DNA of 64,000 bases from Scalesia atractyloides (Eukaryota; Streptophyta; Magnoliopsida; Asterales; Asteraceae). The stretch is from contig CAMTDV010000002.1 of assembly GCA_947069175.1 (NCBI GenBank), positions 6,427,054 to 6,491,053 of the forward strand. The letters run 5' to 3'. The notes beneath the pieces are model-generated. The model ran no database searches and was not told where the DNA came from. It saw only the letters and a program-made list of their open reading frames with translations. Made by a program: the position numbers and the translations under genes. Each line of letters starts with the position of its first letter. The first letter of the stretch is position 1. Positions 44,830-57,545 of the stretch are shown piece after piece.

Positions 44830-46770
44830 TGATAGTGGTGGTGATAAGTTATATTAAAATTTTAAATTTAGATGAAAGTATTGAAGTTTTGTATACATGA
44901 TTAATTTAATATAATATTAAATGCATTAAAATATAAAACAAATTATTTTATAAGTATTAAGTGTCATAAATACCAACAATTTAGTTATTATCTCATGTGT
45001 AATGTTTAAGACTATATAGTTAAGTATTGTTTTACATGGGGTTAGATTTTCGAATAAAAGCCAGGTTTAGATTGGTCCAACATGTTCAAACGACGACTTC
45101 TCTTCCATAAGGTTATAGGGTGTAGTCATGACCCTCCACGTCAGCATCATGTCACGCGCCTCTAATCCACCATCCAAAACTACTACCATAAGGGTGTGGT
45201 GATGACCCAAACCACTATTCTCTTATTTATTTTAATTTATTTTTGTTTAAAGAAAAAGGAAAATGAGGTCTGTGGTTGTCATGGTTTAATTCACAGAAGC
45301 CATGGTGAATGAAAAAGGAGAAAAAGGAACGTAAAGGAAAATAACAAGAAATTGAAAAAATGAAAATACTAAAATGTTGTTATGTGCAAATCATGTGAGT
45401 CAATATTTTCTTAAATTTTGATAGGCGTCTAACCCAGAGACTAAACATGTGATGATGTGGTAAACTATAATAACGATATTCGTTTCATATTGTTGATGGC
45501 ATCATCAAAGGCTAGAAGAGAATGTGTTGTGGACATGTTGAGTTTAGTCGAGCCTGGTGAAAGCATATTAGGCCTGAAATGGACCAATTCATCCAATTGG
45601 TGGTAGCTTCTATCTTCGTATTAAGCCTTCCGCATTGCGACAGGGTGTAAAACCATATCAAGTAGCATCAATTTCATATTACTGTCAGCAACTACCAAAA
45701 CTGGAAAAAATCGTAAAAACAAAATAAATAAAAAAGGAAAAATTAAAGCCGAACGAAAAACAAACGTAAAATCGTTGAACCACACACACCCGTTGTGGCG
45801 TGTTAATGCAAAGAAATTAGTTCGACACGTAAAACATAGAAAAGATAACTAAACCGATCTAGAGTTGCTACGGACATGTCAAATGAGAATAAATACAAGC
45901 CTTGCGACGGGCATGTCAAACGAGAAAAAAATAGACAAAAAAACATTGAACCTCACTCGCACGTTGCAGCGCGTTAATTTACAAAATTTTAGAACGAAAT
46001 GTAAAACAAAAAACTTGTGAAAGATAAAAGTATGGGAGACCAACGTTGAAAGTAAAAAAAAATATTTTGGTTAAACTGCAAAACAATGAGAAGTTTTAGG
46101 TTAGAAGTGAAAAATCTTTTTTTTTGAAACCCCATAAGCATAGGTACAACGCTATGAAACAAAAAAATATAAATATGGAAATTAAAATTTTGGTTACGTT
46201 TTAATACTTAATAAATTTATTTTTTCTTTTACTTTATTCATATTTTACGATAATATTATTAAATAATAAAAAATATAAAATAACACCTAATTACTTGTTC
46301 TTATAACTTTAATGTTCAAGTAAAACCAATATCACAATTTTAATTAGATATTAGATATATTTATATTAATTGAAGACATATTAATAATTTATTTGATATT
46401 AATCTAAAATAAGTTAAAGGAGAAAATGTCCTATAGCATTAATTAAAGTCTTTTATTAATATTTAGATTTTTTAATGTCTCTTAATTTATTTTTATTTAT
46501 TTAATAGATATATAGTTTTTATAAATTATACATAGTGTAACAATTTTTAACTTTCATTCGCGTCATTTATATTATAAATAATATACGCCTTCAACTCATC
46601 TAACTTTATTTAATTTGTTTTGCCTCTAATAAATTGTGTTTGTTTAACTTTTTTTTCTAAAAGATAAATTCGTATTCAAAATTATGTATATATTTTTTTG
46701 TTATCAAGTTATACGCGTGTGGGTTATATGACGAACTGAACCAATTTCAACCGAACATCATTGGTATCAA
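44830..46770. other. Intergenic DNA with old repeats
   Basis: 45110-45215 carries a CCACACC/GTCATGACC-type repeat related to 5721-5880. 45760-46010 has two loose copies of a CGGGCATGTCAAACGAGA / GACATGTCAAATGAGAATA block and two copies of the ACACCCGTTGTGGCGTGTTA / CTCGCACGTTGCAGCGCGTT type. No gene seen. Confidence 0.45.
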
Positions 46771-46771
46771 T

Positions 46772-46982
46772 ATCGGAATGAGTGGGGGATCTAGCCCAAA
46801 AATTCAAGGATATCCTAAATTTTATTTTATTTTTCTGATCATGGTATCCTTTGTATAAAACCGAAAAAAATTACATTACATAACGTAGACGGAGTTTGAG
46901 GATACTTTTACACTACGGAGATGGAGTTGAGAAGTAGTCCATGCTACCTGGCTTCTACAATACCTCCGCCCCTGATTGGAAC
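46772..46982. mobile_element. Relic of a hAT-type MITE
   Basis: The left end GAGTGGGGGATCTAGCCCAA (46780) and right end TACCTCCGCCCCTG (46974) are decayed versions of the CAGGGGCGGA.CTA.CC terminus. The flanks ATCGGAAT and ATTGGAAC agree at 6 of 8 positions. Confidence 0.45.
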
Positions 46983-48780
46983 ATTGGTTCCTTATATTTG
47001 GTTTTCGATAAATGTAAAACACATGTATGTATTCTTCTAGACATATCACAACTTTATTTTTTTGACTTTCATCGTCGGTGAGTATTAATACGTAACGAAC
47101 CAAATCGATACCGACTAAATTTGCGTCGTAGTGCTTGGAGAAATTCAACTAGTCATAATATTGTTTTATGAAAATGATCAACTAGCCATAATCTTATTCT
47201 AGGAAAAATGAATAAATAATAAGTTTGGGATTTTATATATTTTTTTAAAGTAGATTTCATGGCAACACCTTTCGGTTGCGGTGCAACTTTGTACATGCAT
47301 TCACGTTGTCTTCATTGATCCCACGTTCTGATTTTGTCACGCGCCCTTACGCGTCACTTGATAACATGAATCTACGGCTCTTAAATGATCGTGACTGTCA
47401 AGCGGATTCACTGTCGCGTCTCAGCTTCCTTTTCTTCACACGGTTTGTCTGAAATGGCTGTCAAAGAAATTCCGCGATGCGTAAGTTAGTCACTTTCTTT
47501 ATTTATCAAACCCAATTTTTTTTTATTTATGTATTTTTAATTCCTCAATTTCATCGGATGTGTTCCGTGAGTTTTAAGTATTATAATTTATAATAATGAC
47601 ATTTTTAAATCAAGCACAATTTATTCAATAACGTCTTAAATCATATAATTATTAGTAAATCCTGCATAACGGTGAACGGGGTGGACTTTCTCCTCACAGC
47701 AACAACAGCGCCGTCGACCCTTCCTTCACCGCTTGAAATGAGGGAGTATTCACTCCAGGAGGGAAGAGGAGAGAGAGAAAGGGGTGTATAATGGGTCATA
47801 CTATCTTCTAAACAATCGTACATTTATAATAAGATATGGACGGATTTGATTGGCTCCGATGAGAGTTTACCACTCACCTAGAGGGGAGCACCAGTCTCGC
47901 CCTAAGATATAATAATTATTATATAAGCAATAACTAGAATTGATTCCCTTTATTACAGGGACAATTTTTTTAATGTGATTTGAACATATGTATTTTTTTT
48001 GCAACTGTCCTTGAAGAGAAAACAATGAGCAATTACATTTCCAACCCTTTAAATACTTTTAAACTTGTTTGAGAAATCAATTATAGTCGGATATCATGGT
48101 GTATTAATGCGATTGAACCCACATCTTACTGCAATTTTGTATTTAGTAATTGTAGTTAGATCTCATGGACTATTTCAAATCGAACTTTTTAATTAATTAT
48201 AGACTTCTAGAAAATATACACACTCGTATGACTTCATAAAAATTAATTCTATTTATTATTTATTTTAATTTGATTTTAACTATAAAATATGGATGATACC
48301 TCAAAAAATATAATTAATTAAAAATATAGAAGCGATGAAAATTACAAAAATATTAACTTATTTTTTCATATAAAATATATATTAATTAATGAGATGACAT
48401 CACATTACACATAGTTGAATAAAATTATGTTTGTAAGTTACTTATATGTCAATATAAGTGAATTTTCACTGTAGCTAACAACTTCTTTAATTACATATAT
48501 AATAATGTAATCATTCAAATAGATGCATGTGAATTATCTAATTCTTGCGCTTGATATTTCAGTCTTGACTGAGAGTGCCGCGGTAGATGCTTTTACTTTT
48601 AAGGAGAAGACTGTGGGTAGATAATGATTAATTAAGTGTTAAATAGTAAAAAGTTGTTAAAATCCACCCAAAATTGAATAGTTGTCAAAATCAACTCAAA
48701 CTTGAGTAGCCTTCACACTCCCATCATATTACCCATCCATAAATCCACCCAAAACTAAATAGCCTCCCATTGCAACATCC
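46983..48780. other. Intergenic DNA; possible stray first exon at 47454-47480
   Basis: 47340-47480 is less AT-rich and reads like a 5' UTR with an ATG at 47454 (MAVKEIPRC) followed by a perfect donor context GC|GTAAGT. No downstream exon could be linked, so it may be a fossil. 47655-47900 is a GA/CT-rich repeat-like segment. The remainder is plain AT-rich DNA. Confidence 0.3.
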
Positions 48781-49162
48781 TCCGCTATAAGGTTTTGCTT
48801 TTAGAGACCTTATGGAAGCTCATAGTTTTTTAAACATATGTCAAAGGGTAAAAAAGATAGTTTGTGAACTCATCATGATAATGTGTTGGTGCATCTAGAA
48901 AGGAAGGAATGAAAGGGCTTTTGAGAATAAGAGAGTTTCTCATCAGGACATTATGGGGAAGTCAAGTCGAGAATTTTTGTTTGCTTGAAAAATTGGTCGT
49001 CCTTTTAAAAACATTCGGTGGGGGGTGGTGTAAATATCCTTTGTACATGTTGTAATTGTTTGGCTCTTTGCCCGTTTGGGTAAGGGGTGTGTTTTGTATT
49101 GGCCTTTTGCCCTTTTGGGTCTGAGGCGTATGTTAATGAAGTTAATTTTCAAAAAAAAAAAA
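48780..49162 (+). mobile_element. 3' end of a LINE (non-LTR retrotransposon), 5'-truncated
   Basis: Codons from about 48880 read MCWCI*KGRNERAFENKRVS then HQDIMGKSSREFLFA*KIGR, the C-terminal signature of plant L1-type ORF2 proteins (relatives have W-x-x-R-N-x-x-x-F-x-N-K-R). In-frame stops show decay. It ends in an A tract at 49151-49162, as LINE copies do. Confidence 0.75.
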
Positions 49163-49167
49163 TTAGG

Positions 49168-49304
49168 GATGGACATTTGGTACCAGGTACCAGTACCTGT
49201 TTCTTCCATTTTTCAGTACCGGTATTCTGATTGATTTATCGGTGACTACCGATACCCATTTTTCCTCTTTTTCGGTACCGCTCTGTTATCATGCTCATCC
49301 CTAA
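49168..49304. repeat. MITE-like element with TAGGGATG ends
   Basis: It starts TAGGGATGGACATTTGG and ends CATGCTCATCCCTA, an inverted repeat, with internal GGTACCAGGTACCAGTACC / CAGTACCGGTA / TCGGTACCG motifs. It sits directly behind the LINE poly(A) tract. Confidence 0.5.
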
Positions 49305-50640
49305 AAGCAGCGCCATTAAGAAAATGTAATTCTCGCTATTCTCAATTTTGTGGTTATAAAATGAGCATTTTTTTATGTGATGAATTTATATATGAGTTAT
49401 TAAATGTTATTTTTCTAGACATCAATTTTGTAACCATGTGATTGTGCTCTTGTGTGTGACTTACATGAGTGACTTGTTTGCCATATAATGTAATAATAAA
49501 CTGGAATTTCATTTCTAACATTTAGCATCAGATGTCAGATTATGTCTAGAGCCGAGGTGGATTCAGTTTGCTAGATCAATGTCATGTAATAGTGGTAATT
49601 TGATTTTTATACATATTGTATATATATCTAATAGCTTTCGTTACACTGTGTTACATCAGAGACTTCTGCTTTTGTGGTGACACATTAACAGTCAAGTGGC
49701 AGTCGGCGTATGGTTTCCCGCGGGAAAGCCCAAAAAAGCCAAACTTTGAAACCAGCGGGGAACACCCAAAAAAGCCAAACTTTGAAGCCAGCGTGGGCCC
49801 GGTTAAGACAACATAGTCTAGGCAAAGTGAGGCAATACGGGACTCTCCAATTTACATATGTAGTAACTTTAAAAAAAAATGTATAATTATAGTATTACAT
49901 GCAAAATGCACCTTTTTTTCTTTTTAGCACGTATAAAAATTATACAAATAATGAAATTGACAGTTAACAAGTGATCATAAAATTAAAGGAAACACTTTTA
50001 AAAAAGGGTTAGTTTATGAGTTAAAGCTTTATAAAAAGGTTTTTAAAATAATAGAAGTCTTTAATGTTTAATGTCTTTGCAATTATAAATAAAAAAAGGT
50101 CATTTACGGTCAGAATTAAAATTAAAGTGATTAATAAAACTAATGATAATTGTACACATTTGAAGTTAAAAAGAGTTGCTTTTATAAAGCCCTTTTTTCA
50201 TTTGAAAGTTAGTCCCTCCTTAAGTCGTGATAGGTCAAATATGATTTTATCATAGGCCATGTGAACTCCCCTCAAACTAAGTATCATTTCTTTTTAATAT
50301 ATATCGAATCTTAGTGGTCCAAAAAATTTGTAGTGTTTATTCCAACACATACACTAGTTATACTTATTTATGTTAGCATTAAATGGTTGAATTAGACATT
50401 TTTCGGAATCATTGTATTTTAATTTTCAAATGTTTATGAATTTGGAAAACTTTTTTATACTCTATTAACTAATACTCGATGAACATTTTTAGAACAATGA
50501 ATACACACAACGGTAAAGTACTAATCACATAAATAGCGTCCAAATTTAACTCACACTAAAAGATCAAAACGCCTTAAAATCCTCCTTGCTTCATTTTCTA
50601 GGCTGACGACTTAATTATTTAAATAGATATTGTATTTTTC
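49305..50640. other. Intergenic DNA with a small direct duplication
   Basis: CCCAAAAAAGCCAAACTTTG is present twice (about 49728 and 49766), each followed by AA(A/G)CCAGCG. The 66- and 63-codon ORFs here show no family signature. Otherwise AT-rich, nothing recognised. Confidence 0.4.
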
Positions 50641-51083
50641 ATGAAATTTAACTTTTATTCACAGAATAAACAACACAACAAATCAACATCCAACCACAAA
50701 CATAACTACAACATCAACTCAAAGCTACACCAACTCGGTCATTGGATTGCCTTAAATTTCGATCTACTTTGAAGCAAAACCTAACGACTTCACATCTTCA
50801 ATAATCTATTTCCTTTATGCTTTTTGTACGGAAAAATCTTCTTATTTCTAGCCTTCTAAACCTTAAACACGAGAAAATCGCAATACATTGCAAAGCCACC
50901 TGTTCACGCTCGCCCAGCCTGACCGAATTATGATTTCAAAAGGTCTATAACCGAGAAAGCATAAATCAAGGGGATTTGACAATCGACACCAATAGTTGAC
51001 ATGTTGCCACACTACCATCGCAATGAAACAACCAGTAAAATGTGGTATGTAGATTCCACATGGGAGCCACACAAAGAATACAT
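50640..51083 (-). mobile_element. LINE ORF2 C-terminal fragment (distal part of a split LINE)
   Basis: On the minus strand VWQHVNYWCRLSNPLDLCF, then WASVNRWLCNV and further down KARNKKIFPYKKHKG and SRSKFKAIQ correspond to the end of plant L1-type ORF2. Stops interrupt the frame. It is the continuation of the fragment at 52485-53170. Confidence 0.7.
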
Positions 51084-52483
51084 ATAGGTGTAAGTGCAGC
51101 TCTTGCCGGGTAACTGTGCTTTATCAGTTATGGTCAACGGTCAACATAGTCAAAGAAGTCAATGATGGTGAAGCTTGACAAACTCCGGATTACAAGTTAA
51201 CTCGGAATAGCGGGTTTCGAGTTTGATACCTTGTCCGAGTTTGTGAACATTGGTTATTCCGAATTTGTAAATGATTTATAAAATATTTCGAGTTTATCAG
51301 TTAAACTCGGAAGGTCCTTCTATTCTTATGTAGTTCGAGTTTGTAGTCCGAGTTTGTAAGAATGGTTTTTGTAATCTGAATTTGTGTGGTAAATTCGGAT
51401 AGGTTGGTTTAGGCCCTAGTCTATATATATGTGTGTATAAGGTATATTAGGGTAACTTTCACAAGCTCTGATAATCGTTCAAAAAGTGTGTGCACATTCT
51501 AGAGAGGGAGACTATGTGTTAGTGAGAGAAAGCTAGGTTTAGATCTTAGTGATCTAAACCAGCTTGTAGATGATGTATACTCTTTCGACTTGTAAATCTG
51601 TGATGCTTGATTCGATAATAAAGAGATTCGTATTCTACATCTTTCGATTTTGTTCATATTTTGATGTTTCACGTCTTGCTAGAGAGCAGTGGATGTTGTT
51701 CGTCGACGATACAGGGGGTCCCGAGGACTTTCAGGTGGTATCAGAGCGTGGTTATCAATTCGGAATGGTCTAACCGCCTTCCAAATCACCATTGCTCTTG
51801 ATTTGATGTTTGTTTCCGCCAAACATCATGAAGACGTGAGAATTATGTAGAAAACTTGTAGAAATTGAAGTTGTTCGTCGACTCAAATGGATTTCTTATT
51901 TTCCAAGTTGTTGTAGATATGAGGTTTGATCTAAAACTGAGATGTCCGAATTTATGAATTTTGTTAAAAGTTCCGAATTTGCTATTAATATCCGAACTTG
52001 TTCCTTTCGTGTTTGTTTATGACCTTGTGTGAAGTCACGCATGGGAAATAAATTCGGAAGCTGGTTACCTGGATACTGACCCGAATTTAGACACTCCGGA
52101 GTTTCAGTCCAAGCTTAAAAGTGTCCAAATTTGGGGATTTATTCAGTCCGAATTTGGAGACCTCCGGATTTGGAATCATTGTTTGTGTCCGAATTTGCTA
52201 AGTTTTTACCCATCCGAATTTGTTGGTACATTTCTTGTCCGATTTTAAGTTGTTAGGCTTTGTTAAAAGGTTGATTCCGAATTTATTAAAGGTTATAGAG
52301 TCCGAATTTGTTCAAATTTTGTCTTCCGAATTTAAGGTCTTTGTGTCAGAGTGTGTTGAGTGAGAGTTTCTTAAATATTTTCTTTAGATCCGAGTTTGTG
52401 GAAATCACTTTATTAGAGTTTGTGAAAATCAATCTAAATGGTGTTCGTCAACGATCCAGGGGGTCCCCGGGACTTTCAATAAG
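51084..52483 (+). mobile_element. LTR-retroelement derivative inserted in a LINE
   Basis: The left end TGTAAGTGCAGCTCTTGCC (51089) and a segment end GGGGGTCCCGAGGACTTTCA (51733) enclose 645 bp like an LTR, followed by the PBS GGTGGTATCAGAGCGTGG (initiator tRNA-Met type). The right end (52478) repeats the last 40 bp of that LTR (TTCGTCAACGATCCAGGGGG, GGGACTTTCA), but the rest of a 3' LTR is not recognisable. Flanks ATAGG and ATAAGG resemble a target duplication. It carries no gag or pol, so it is a non-autonomous (TRIM- or LARD-like) or rearranged element. About 20 copies of a CCGAATTTG / CCGAGTTTG word are spread across it. Confidence 0.6.
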
Positions 52484-52484
52484 G

Positions 52485-53170
52485 CATGACTAGAATATTT
52501 ATTTTACTTAACGCCTCCAAAGTGGGAAGATGATCCATTTCTGCCTTCCAAATAAAAATATTATATTTATTTGGGACCCATGTGTTTCAATCACATACTT
52601 GTTGCTAGCATCCATCGATAAGTATAAAAAAATCTAATTAATTTAACCGAGAAAGCCCCTGAGGAATCGTGCAGCCACATCCAGGAGTCCTTGTTACCGC
52701 TTCTCGCCGAGCTAATCAATTCGAGACACTTCTCCCATTCCTCCATATTCGTAGTCTTGTACGGGCTCCTCTTCCAACCCTAATTCCATTCCACACCCTA
52801 GTCATGCCACCTAAACGGATCTCTGGTTTTGCACCACTTATTACCCTCGAGACTGAACAAATTAGAGAAAGTGTATTTAAGAGGCTCATTCCCAACCCAC
52901 ACATCTATCCATAAATTAATGTGTTCTCCGTTGCCTTCCACACCTTTAAACAATTTAGCCAATTTCCACCTCCATTTTGCTTACAAGCTTCATAATATTG
53001 CACCAATCTCTATGAAATTAAGTATTAGCTGGTAACAAATCCCACCTTGGCTTCCTCAAATGAAAAGCATCCATCGTTTTCTTCCATAAACTTTTACTTT
53101 ATGTTTCATACCTCCATGCCCCTTTAGCTAGTAGAGCTTGATTTGTAATACCAATCTTGTTAATCCCAAG
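52485..53170 (-). mobile_element. LINE ORF2 fragment (proximal part of a split LINE)
   Basis: Minus-strand frames read KLFKGVEGNGEHINLWIDVW then VGNEPLKYTFSNLFSLEGNK, NKDSWMWLHDSSGAFSVKLI and, near 52500-52560, IFIWKAEMDHLPTLEALSKI-like text once a base shift is allowed. This is the region between RT and the C-terminal zinc-ribbon-like (zf-RVT) part of plant L1 ORF2. Several stops and shifts are present. The frame resumes at 51083 after the inserted element. Confidence 0.75.
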
Positions 53171-53176
53171 CCTAAC

Positions 53177-53208
53177 CCCCCCCCCCCCCCCCCCAAAAAA
53201 AAAAAAAA
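53177..53208. repeat. Poly-C / poly-A run
   Basis: About 18 C followed directly by about 14 A; a simple-sequence tract next to the LINE fragment, liable to sequencing or length error. Confidence 0.85.
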
Positions 53209-54044
53209 GGTTGGGGAAGCAACTTTGTCTTAAGCCACCTTGACATGTATAGAAACATTAACTATTTTCGGGCTGGTTTTAACACAATTTCAAGCTTTAA
53301 ATTTATAAACACGATAAAATATAATCACTTCTACAATACGTTAGGGCAAATGCACCTACCGTTAGCATAGTATAGTGAAGGTAAGATATCAATATCGTCC
53401 AAAGACAAAAGCTTTCAATACCAGAATGTTATCAATGTTTAGTCAAACAAAGAACTAAGTTGTGGAAAGGTTATTAAACATAAAAACAATCAATTAAAAT
53501 AGAGGAAAGTAATAATAAAGAAGAATCACATGGGTCCGACTTGTCAATAATGTTTATATTAACTTTTTTGATTAAGGACCTTTCAAGATATCATTATACG
53601 AAATATACGCATCTTTGGTGTGATCTCCCAAGTACTATGTGAAAGAACCCACCTAAAGTCGTTTTAAGTGGGTATGTTATTAATGCCATAAAGTTGTAGG
53701 TTTTCTTTTTTCAACAAACATTACACTTGGGATATATTGGTCAAAAGCAGCAAGACAACCATTGCGAAGTCGGAAAAAAGTATTAAATAAATTTTAATTA
53801 TAAGGGATTAGACCCATTATCTACTATGATTCCCTTATCTGGTGTTATCTCCTCAAGGGTAGCAGGAATGTGAAGAAAAAACAAATCCTTGCGCATCGAG
53901 TATACCACCCTTTTGTGCAAGACAAGAACTTAACCCAAACCATACTTCTACCTCATTCCAAATAGTTAACGTGTTTTTTTATAAAGAGGTAAAGACACAA
54001 ATGCTCGAAACAACAAACACAAAGTAGTAGATGGATTAAACTCA
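53209..54044. other. Repeat-like intergenic DNA
   Basis: No ORF. The region around 53340-53480 (TACCGTTAGCATAGTATAGTG and following) has the look of an LTR or leader of an old retroelement, but no boundary, PBS or domain could be fixed. Confidence 0.3.
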
Positions 54045-55997
54045 CTTTCTGTCACACCCCAACCGATGGCGAAAACATCAAAGTGAGACGAACGAAATTG
54101 CTCGAGACTTAATAACACTATTGAGACAATATTTAATTCAAATCGATTTCATTCATAAATAAAATTGTCAAGTACATCACAATAAATCAAAGTACAACAA
54201 TTGGAAACCTCAAAGTACAACAAAACTCAATAACAATGCAGTAATAAAATCTAGTAATTCTAGATGCGTTTCCTAAGTCGTCCATACTATATTTCGTCAA
54301 TATCAACATCATCAACCTGCAACATGTTTAAAAGTATAGTTTAACACACAAGGCATTGGCGAGTACACAAGTTTAATATAACATAATTATGAAAAAGGTT
54401 TAAACGAATCCGCATGGCAAAAATAGTTAACTAGATTAATGTATCAAGGCATGCAATTTTACTAGTCAACCCTCTGATTACCGCAAGAACTAGAGACTTA
54501 ACATGACCACAAGACTACCGGCGGTGTGTTACTCCTATAGCGCTATACATGTTAAAGGGAGGCTCGTACGAAGTTAATGACAAGCGAATCACATAAGAAT
54601 GTTCCAAGAATACAAATCAAGTATCACGTATTTAAGCATGTATAATGGATTGTTTGTGTTTGCATAAAGTATAAGTGTGTTTGCGTGTATTTTGATAGGT
54701 TAAACATATTGCACCCAAAAGTGCAAAGCGTGAAATAGGCTTTCGAGTGTACTCATGGTTTTGCAAAGCTTCCTTTGGTAATCCCGTGAAGAGTTTGAAG
54801 GATGGAACACCGAGTTATCCTACATGAGGAAACGTAGGTGTGTGAGTATTTGGGTAATAACGGAGGATTCAGATTCGGAATTAAAGTATGTAAAAGTATG
54901 TATTCAAGAAAGTAATTATTAGTTTATATAATAATTATAAGCTAAGTCCATCAAGAGTATCATAGACTGTCATGTAAGTCAAGCATGGAGGATTAACCTC
55001 ATTGTATGATTCACCAATATACAAATCATCACAAGGATGATTCAGCTAGTCATGAATGAAAAGGAAATGTACAACTTTTTACTATATCAAGTAGCCAAGT
55101 AAGCTTTAACCCGAGTGAGTCATTCCCGAAATGGAAAGAGTTAACTAAGTGCCGGAGGCTAGACGGGGTTAAGTTACTTTAAGTCTAGAAAACTACTTGA
55201 GATAGCAAGGTAAAAATATCAAGTGAGGTAGTGGAATGAAGTTAGGATAGCCAAGGCTTCCAAGTATTCACACCTATACCACAACACAAGTCTTGCCCGC
55301 AACTTCATGGCAAGCTCAGATGGTTTTATCACTTGTGGGTTGCATACACCATTGCAAAAAACATAAAGTTTAGAGGTGTTTGCATCTCTTAAACTCATAA
55401 GAATCTATTCCTAACAAGTCCCATAACCTTAGATAGGTTTAAGAACAAGTAGACACAAGATTCAAACAAGTTTTAATCAAGAAAAGCAAGATACAAAAGT
55501 ATAAATGAAAGCAGAATTTTAATCATACTTTGGACCTCAAATGTGGTGAGGTTTCACCTTAGTTTGCAAAGGCAAACTTGTGAAAACCTTCCTAAATGTT
55601 ATCTAAGTAGAAAGAAAGAAGGAAACATCAGAAAATAAGAAGAAAAGTGAGTTAAAACTCACTTAGAATGGTTGCAACTTTCTACCAAGTCTTGAAAATT
55701 ATAGAGTAACCAAAAATATTTGAGAGTGATTTGAGTGTTGGAAAGTGTTTAGGAGTGTATGAAGGCTCCCATGTATAAGTATAGGCGCGTATAATAAGTA
55801 TCGGTTTGCGTATAAACGATTAAATTGTAAATATAACAAGCATGTATGAAGTATGAATTTTTATTACGATCAAAGTCTCGGATTACAAAGTTGGAGTTGA
55901 AATACGAATAAAATATGAATATGAGTTTCCATAAATAGAAATACGATTACTCTTTCTAAATAAGGAAAGTACAAAAAATGCGAAGCGTTACACTTTC
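54045..55997 (-). mobile_element. Solo LTR with 5-bp target duplication
   Basis: The LTR (54050-55992, 1943 bp) begins TGTCACACCCCAACCGATGG and ends GCGAAGCGTTACA, flanked by CTTTC on both sides (54045-54049 and 55993-55997). No internal retroelement sequence is next to it. A TATA-like CTATACTTATACATGG on the minus strand near 55770 and the reversed terminus suggest leftward transcription in the intact parent. Solo LTRs arise by recombination between the two LTRs of one insertion. Confidence 0.7.
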
Positions 55998-57040
55998 AAT
56001 ATAACAAAATCCTATTCAAAGTCATTAACACACACCAAATGGTAAAAGTCTAAAACTAAGAAATTAAAAAGACATTAAAGGTTCATCTTCACCAAGTGAA
56101 ACAAAAACTTTAGCCAAAAATGGCAATAACGATGAACATCATCAAGGTTGTATGAATAAATATATTAATCAACAAGGTTGAATTGTTATAAATATAACCT
56201 ATCACAATTTTGGATCTTAGGACAAATTAAACTCTATACAAGATGGAAATATGATGGATAGTGGTGGAAAGTGGTGGTGAGTGAGAAAGAGTGGGTGCCA
56301 AATGTTGGAGAGAATGGTAACCCAAACACTCTATTTATAGGTTGCAACTTGGGAGAGGCGCGACCCGTGTAATTTCCTTTTGCATCCATTTTGTCTTTTT
56401 TGTTTAGAGTTCGTATACAGACACGGGGCGTGTGAGCTGAGGCACCAACCAAGTCTACTTTGTGGGTCAAATTGTCTTTAGACTTGCAAATCTTTAGAGG
56501 ATATGCCACGGGACGTGGCAAGGGAGGCACAATCCCGTGCGTGATGACCTATTTTGTGTTAACTGCTTCAGTTGTGACATGAGGGTGTTTGATCGACACG
56601 ACCCCGCATTAATGGGTCTCTTGTCTTTTATGAGGGAATGAGGCACATATTATATTTTATGCCTGCTTATAACGTAATAAAACAATATCCGCTTACAAAA
56701 AGAGGATAAATATTATGATTAATAAATTTTGCACATATATTATTTTATGTTTGTTTATAACGTAATTAAAAATTATATTAAAAAAGTATAAATTAATATA
56801 CCCATCATATAGCTTTGGAAATAACTTGTTGTTTCAACAAAGAAATTTATAAAATTTACATAAATATAAGGGTTGTTCGGTTTTTGATAATTTAACATTT
56901 ATCTGTTGACTGAGATTATTCCAACTCAAAATGTTTACAAATAGTCATAACTTTGAAATTATTTTCTAACAACGATCTCAAACTAACTAAATATTAACCC
57001 AATTTGTTTTTTTTATGACATGATTTGCTTATTTGACAAA
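55998..57040. other. Intergenic DNA, possible older LTR fragment
   Basis: On the minus strand CCTATAAATAGAGTG (about 56325-56340) is a convincing TATA motif, with a CCACCACTTTCCACC-type leader downstream, resembling the U3/R part of a retroelement. The 98-codon minus ORF over it (56234-56530) has no recognisable domain. No boundary was found. Confidence 0.35.
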
Positions 57041-57545
57041 CTCATCCCTCTCTGCCTCTTCTCTGTTATACATGTCGTCACCATCACCAATCACCATTAG
57101 CCACCACTACCACCAACAACCACCTACCATCACCACCGCCTATTCTCTACTATACACTCAAACCTAAACCCTAGCCCCCGTCATCAAATCTAACCACTCG
57201 GATCTCAACTAAAAGCATAAACCTTAGTCGCCCTTATGTTTCAAGTTCTAAACCATCGTCGTCAAACCTAAAGACTCGATTTGGATTTGAAGGCGGTGCT
57301 TCGATGTACAGGTGCGTAGGTAAGTGGGCGATAGTGGCGATGTTGGTGATGGTGGCTTTGGATGTGTGAGAGAGAGACAGTGAGAAAAAGACAAAGGAAG
57401 TTGTGGTGGTGGCTGGGGTGGCCGATGGTGGTGGTTGTGGTGTGTGTGAGAGAGAGAGAGATGGTGGTTGGGGTGGGGTGGGGATGAGGTGGTCCATGTC
57501 AACAACACTTTGACTTCTTTGTTGAATAAGCATGTCACCTTATCA
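57041..57545. repeat. Low-complexity CCACCA / GAGAGA-rich segment
   Basis: 57075-57150 is rich in ACCACCA triplets and 57350-57500 in GGTGGTG and (GA)n. Overlapping minus-strand ORFs of 96-99 codons arise from this bias in two frames at once, which argues against coding. Confidence 0.55.

Noticed and set aside
57234..57538. Two overlapping minus-strand ORFs of 96-99 codons
   Set aside because: Low-complexity CCACCA/GAGA sequence gives open frames in two registers at once; no domain, no start context, no splice sites.
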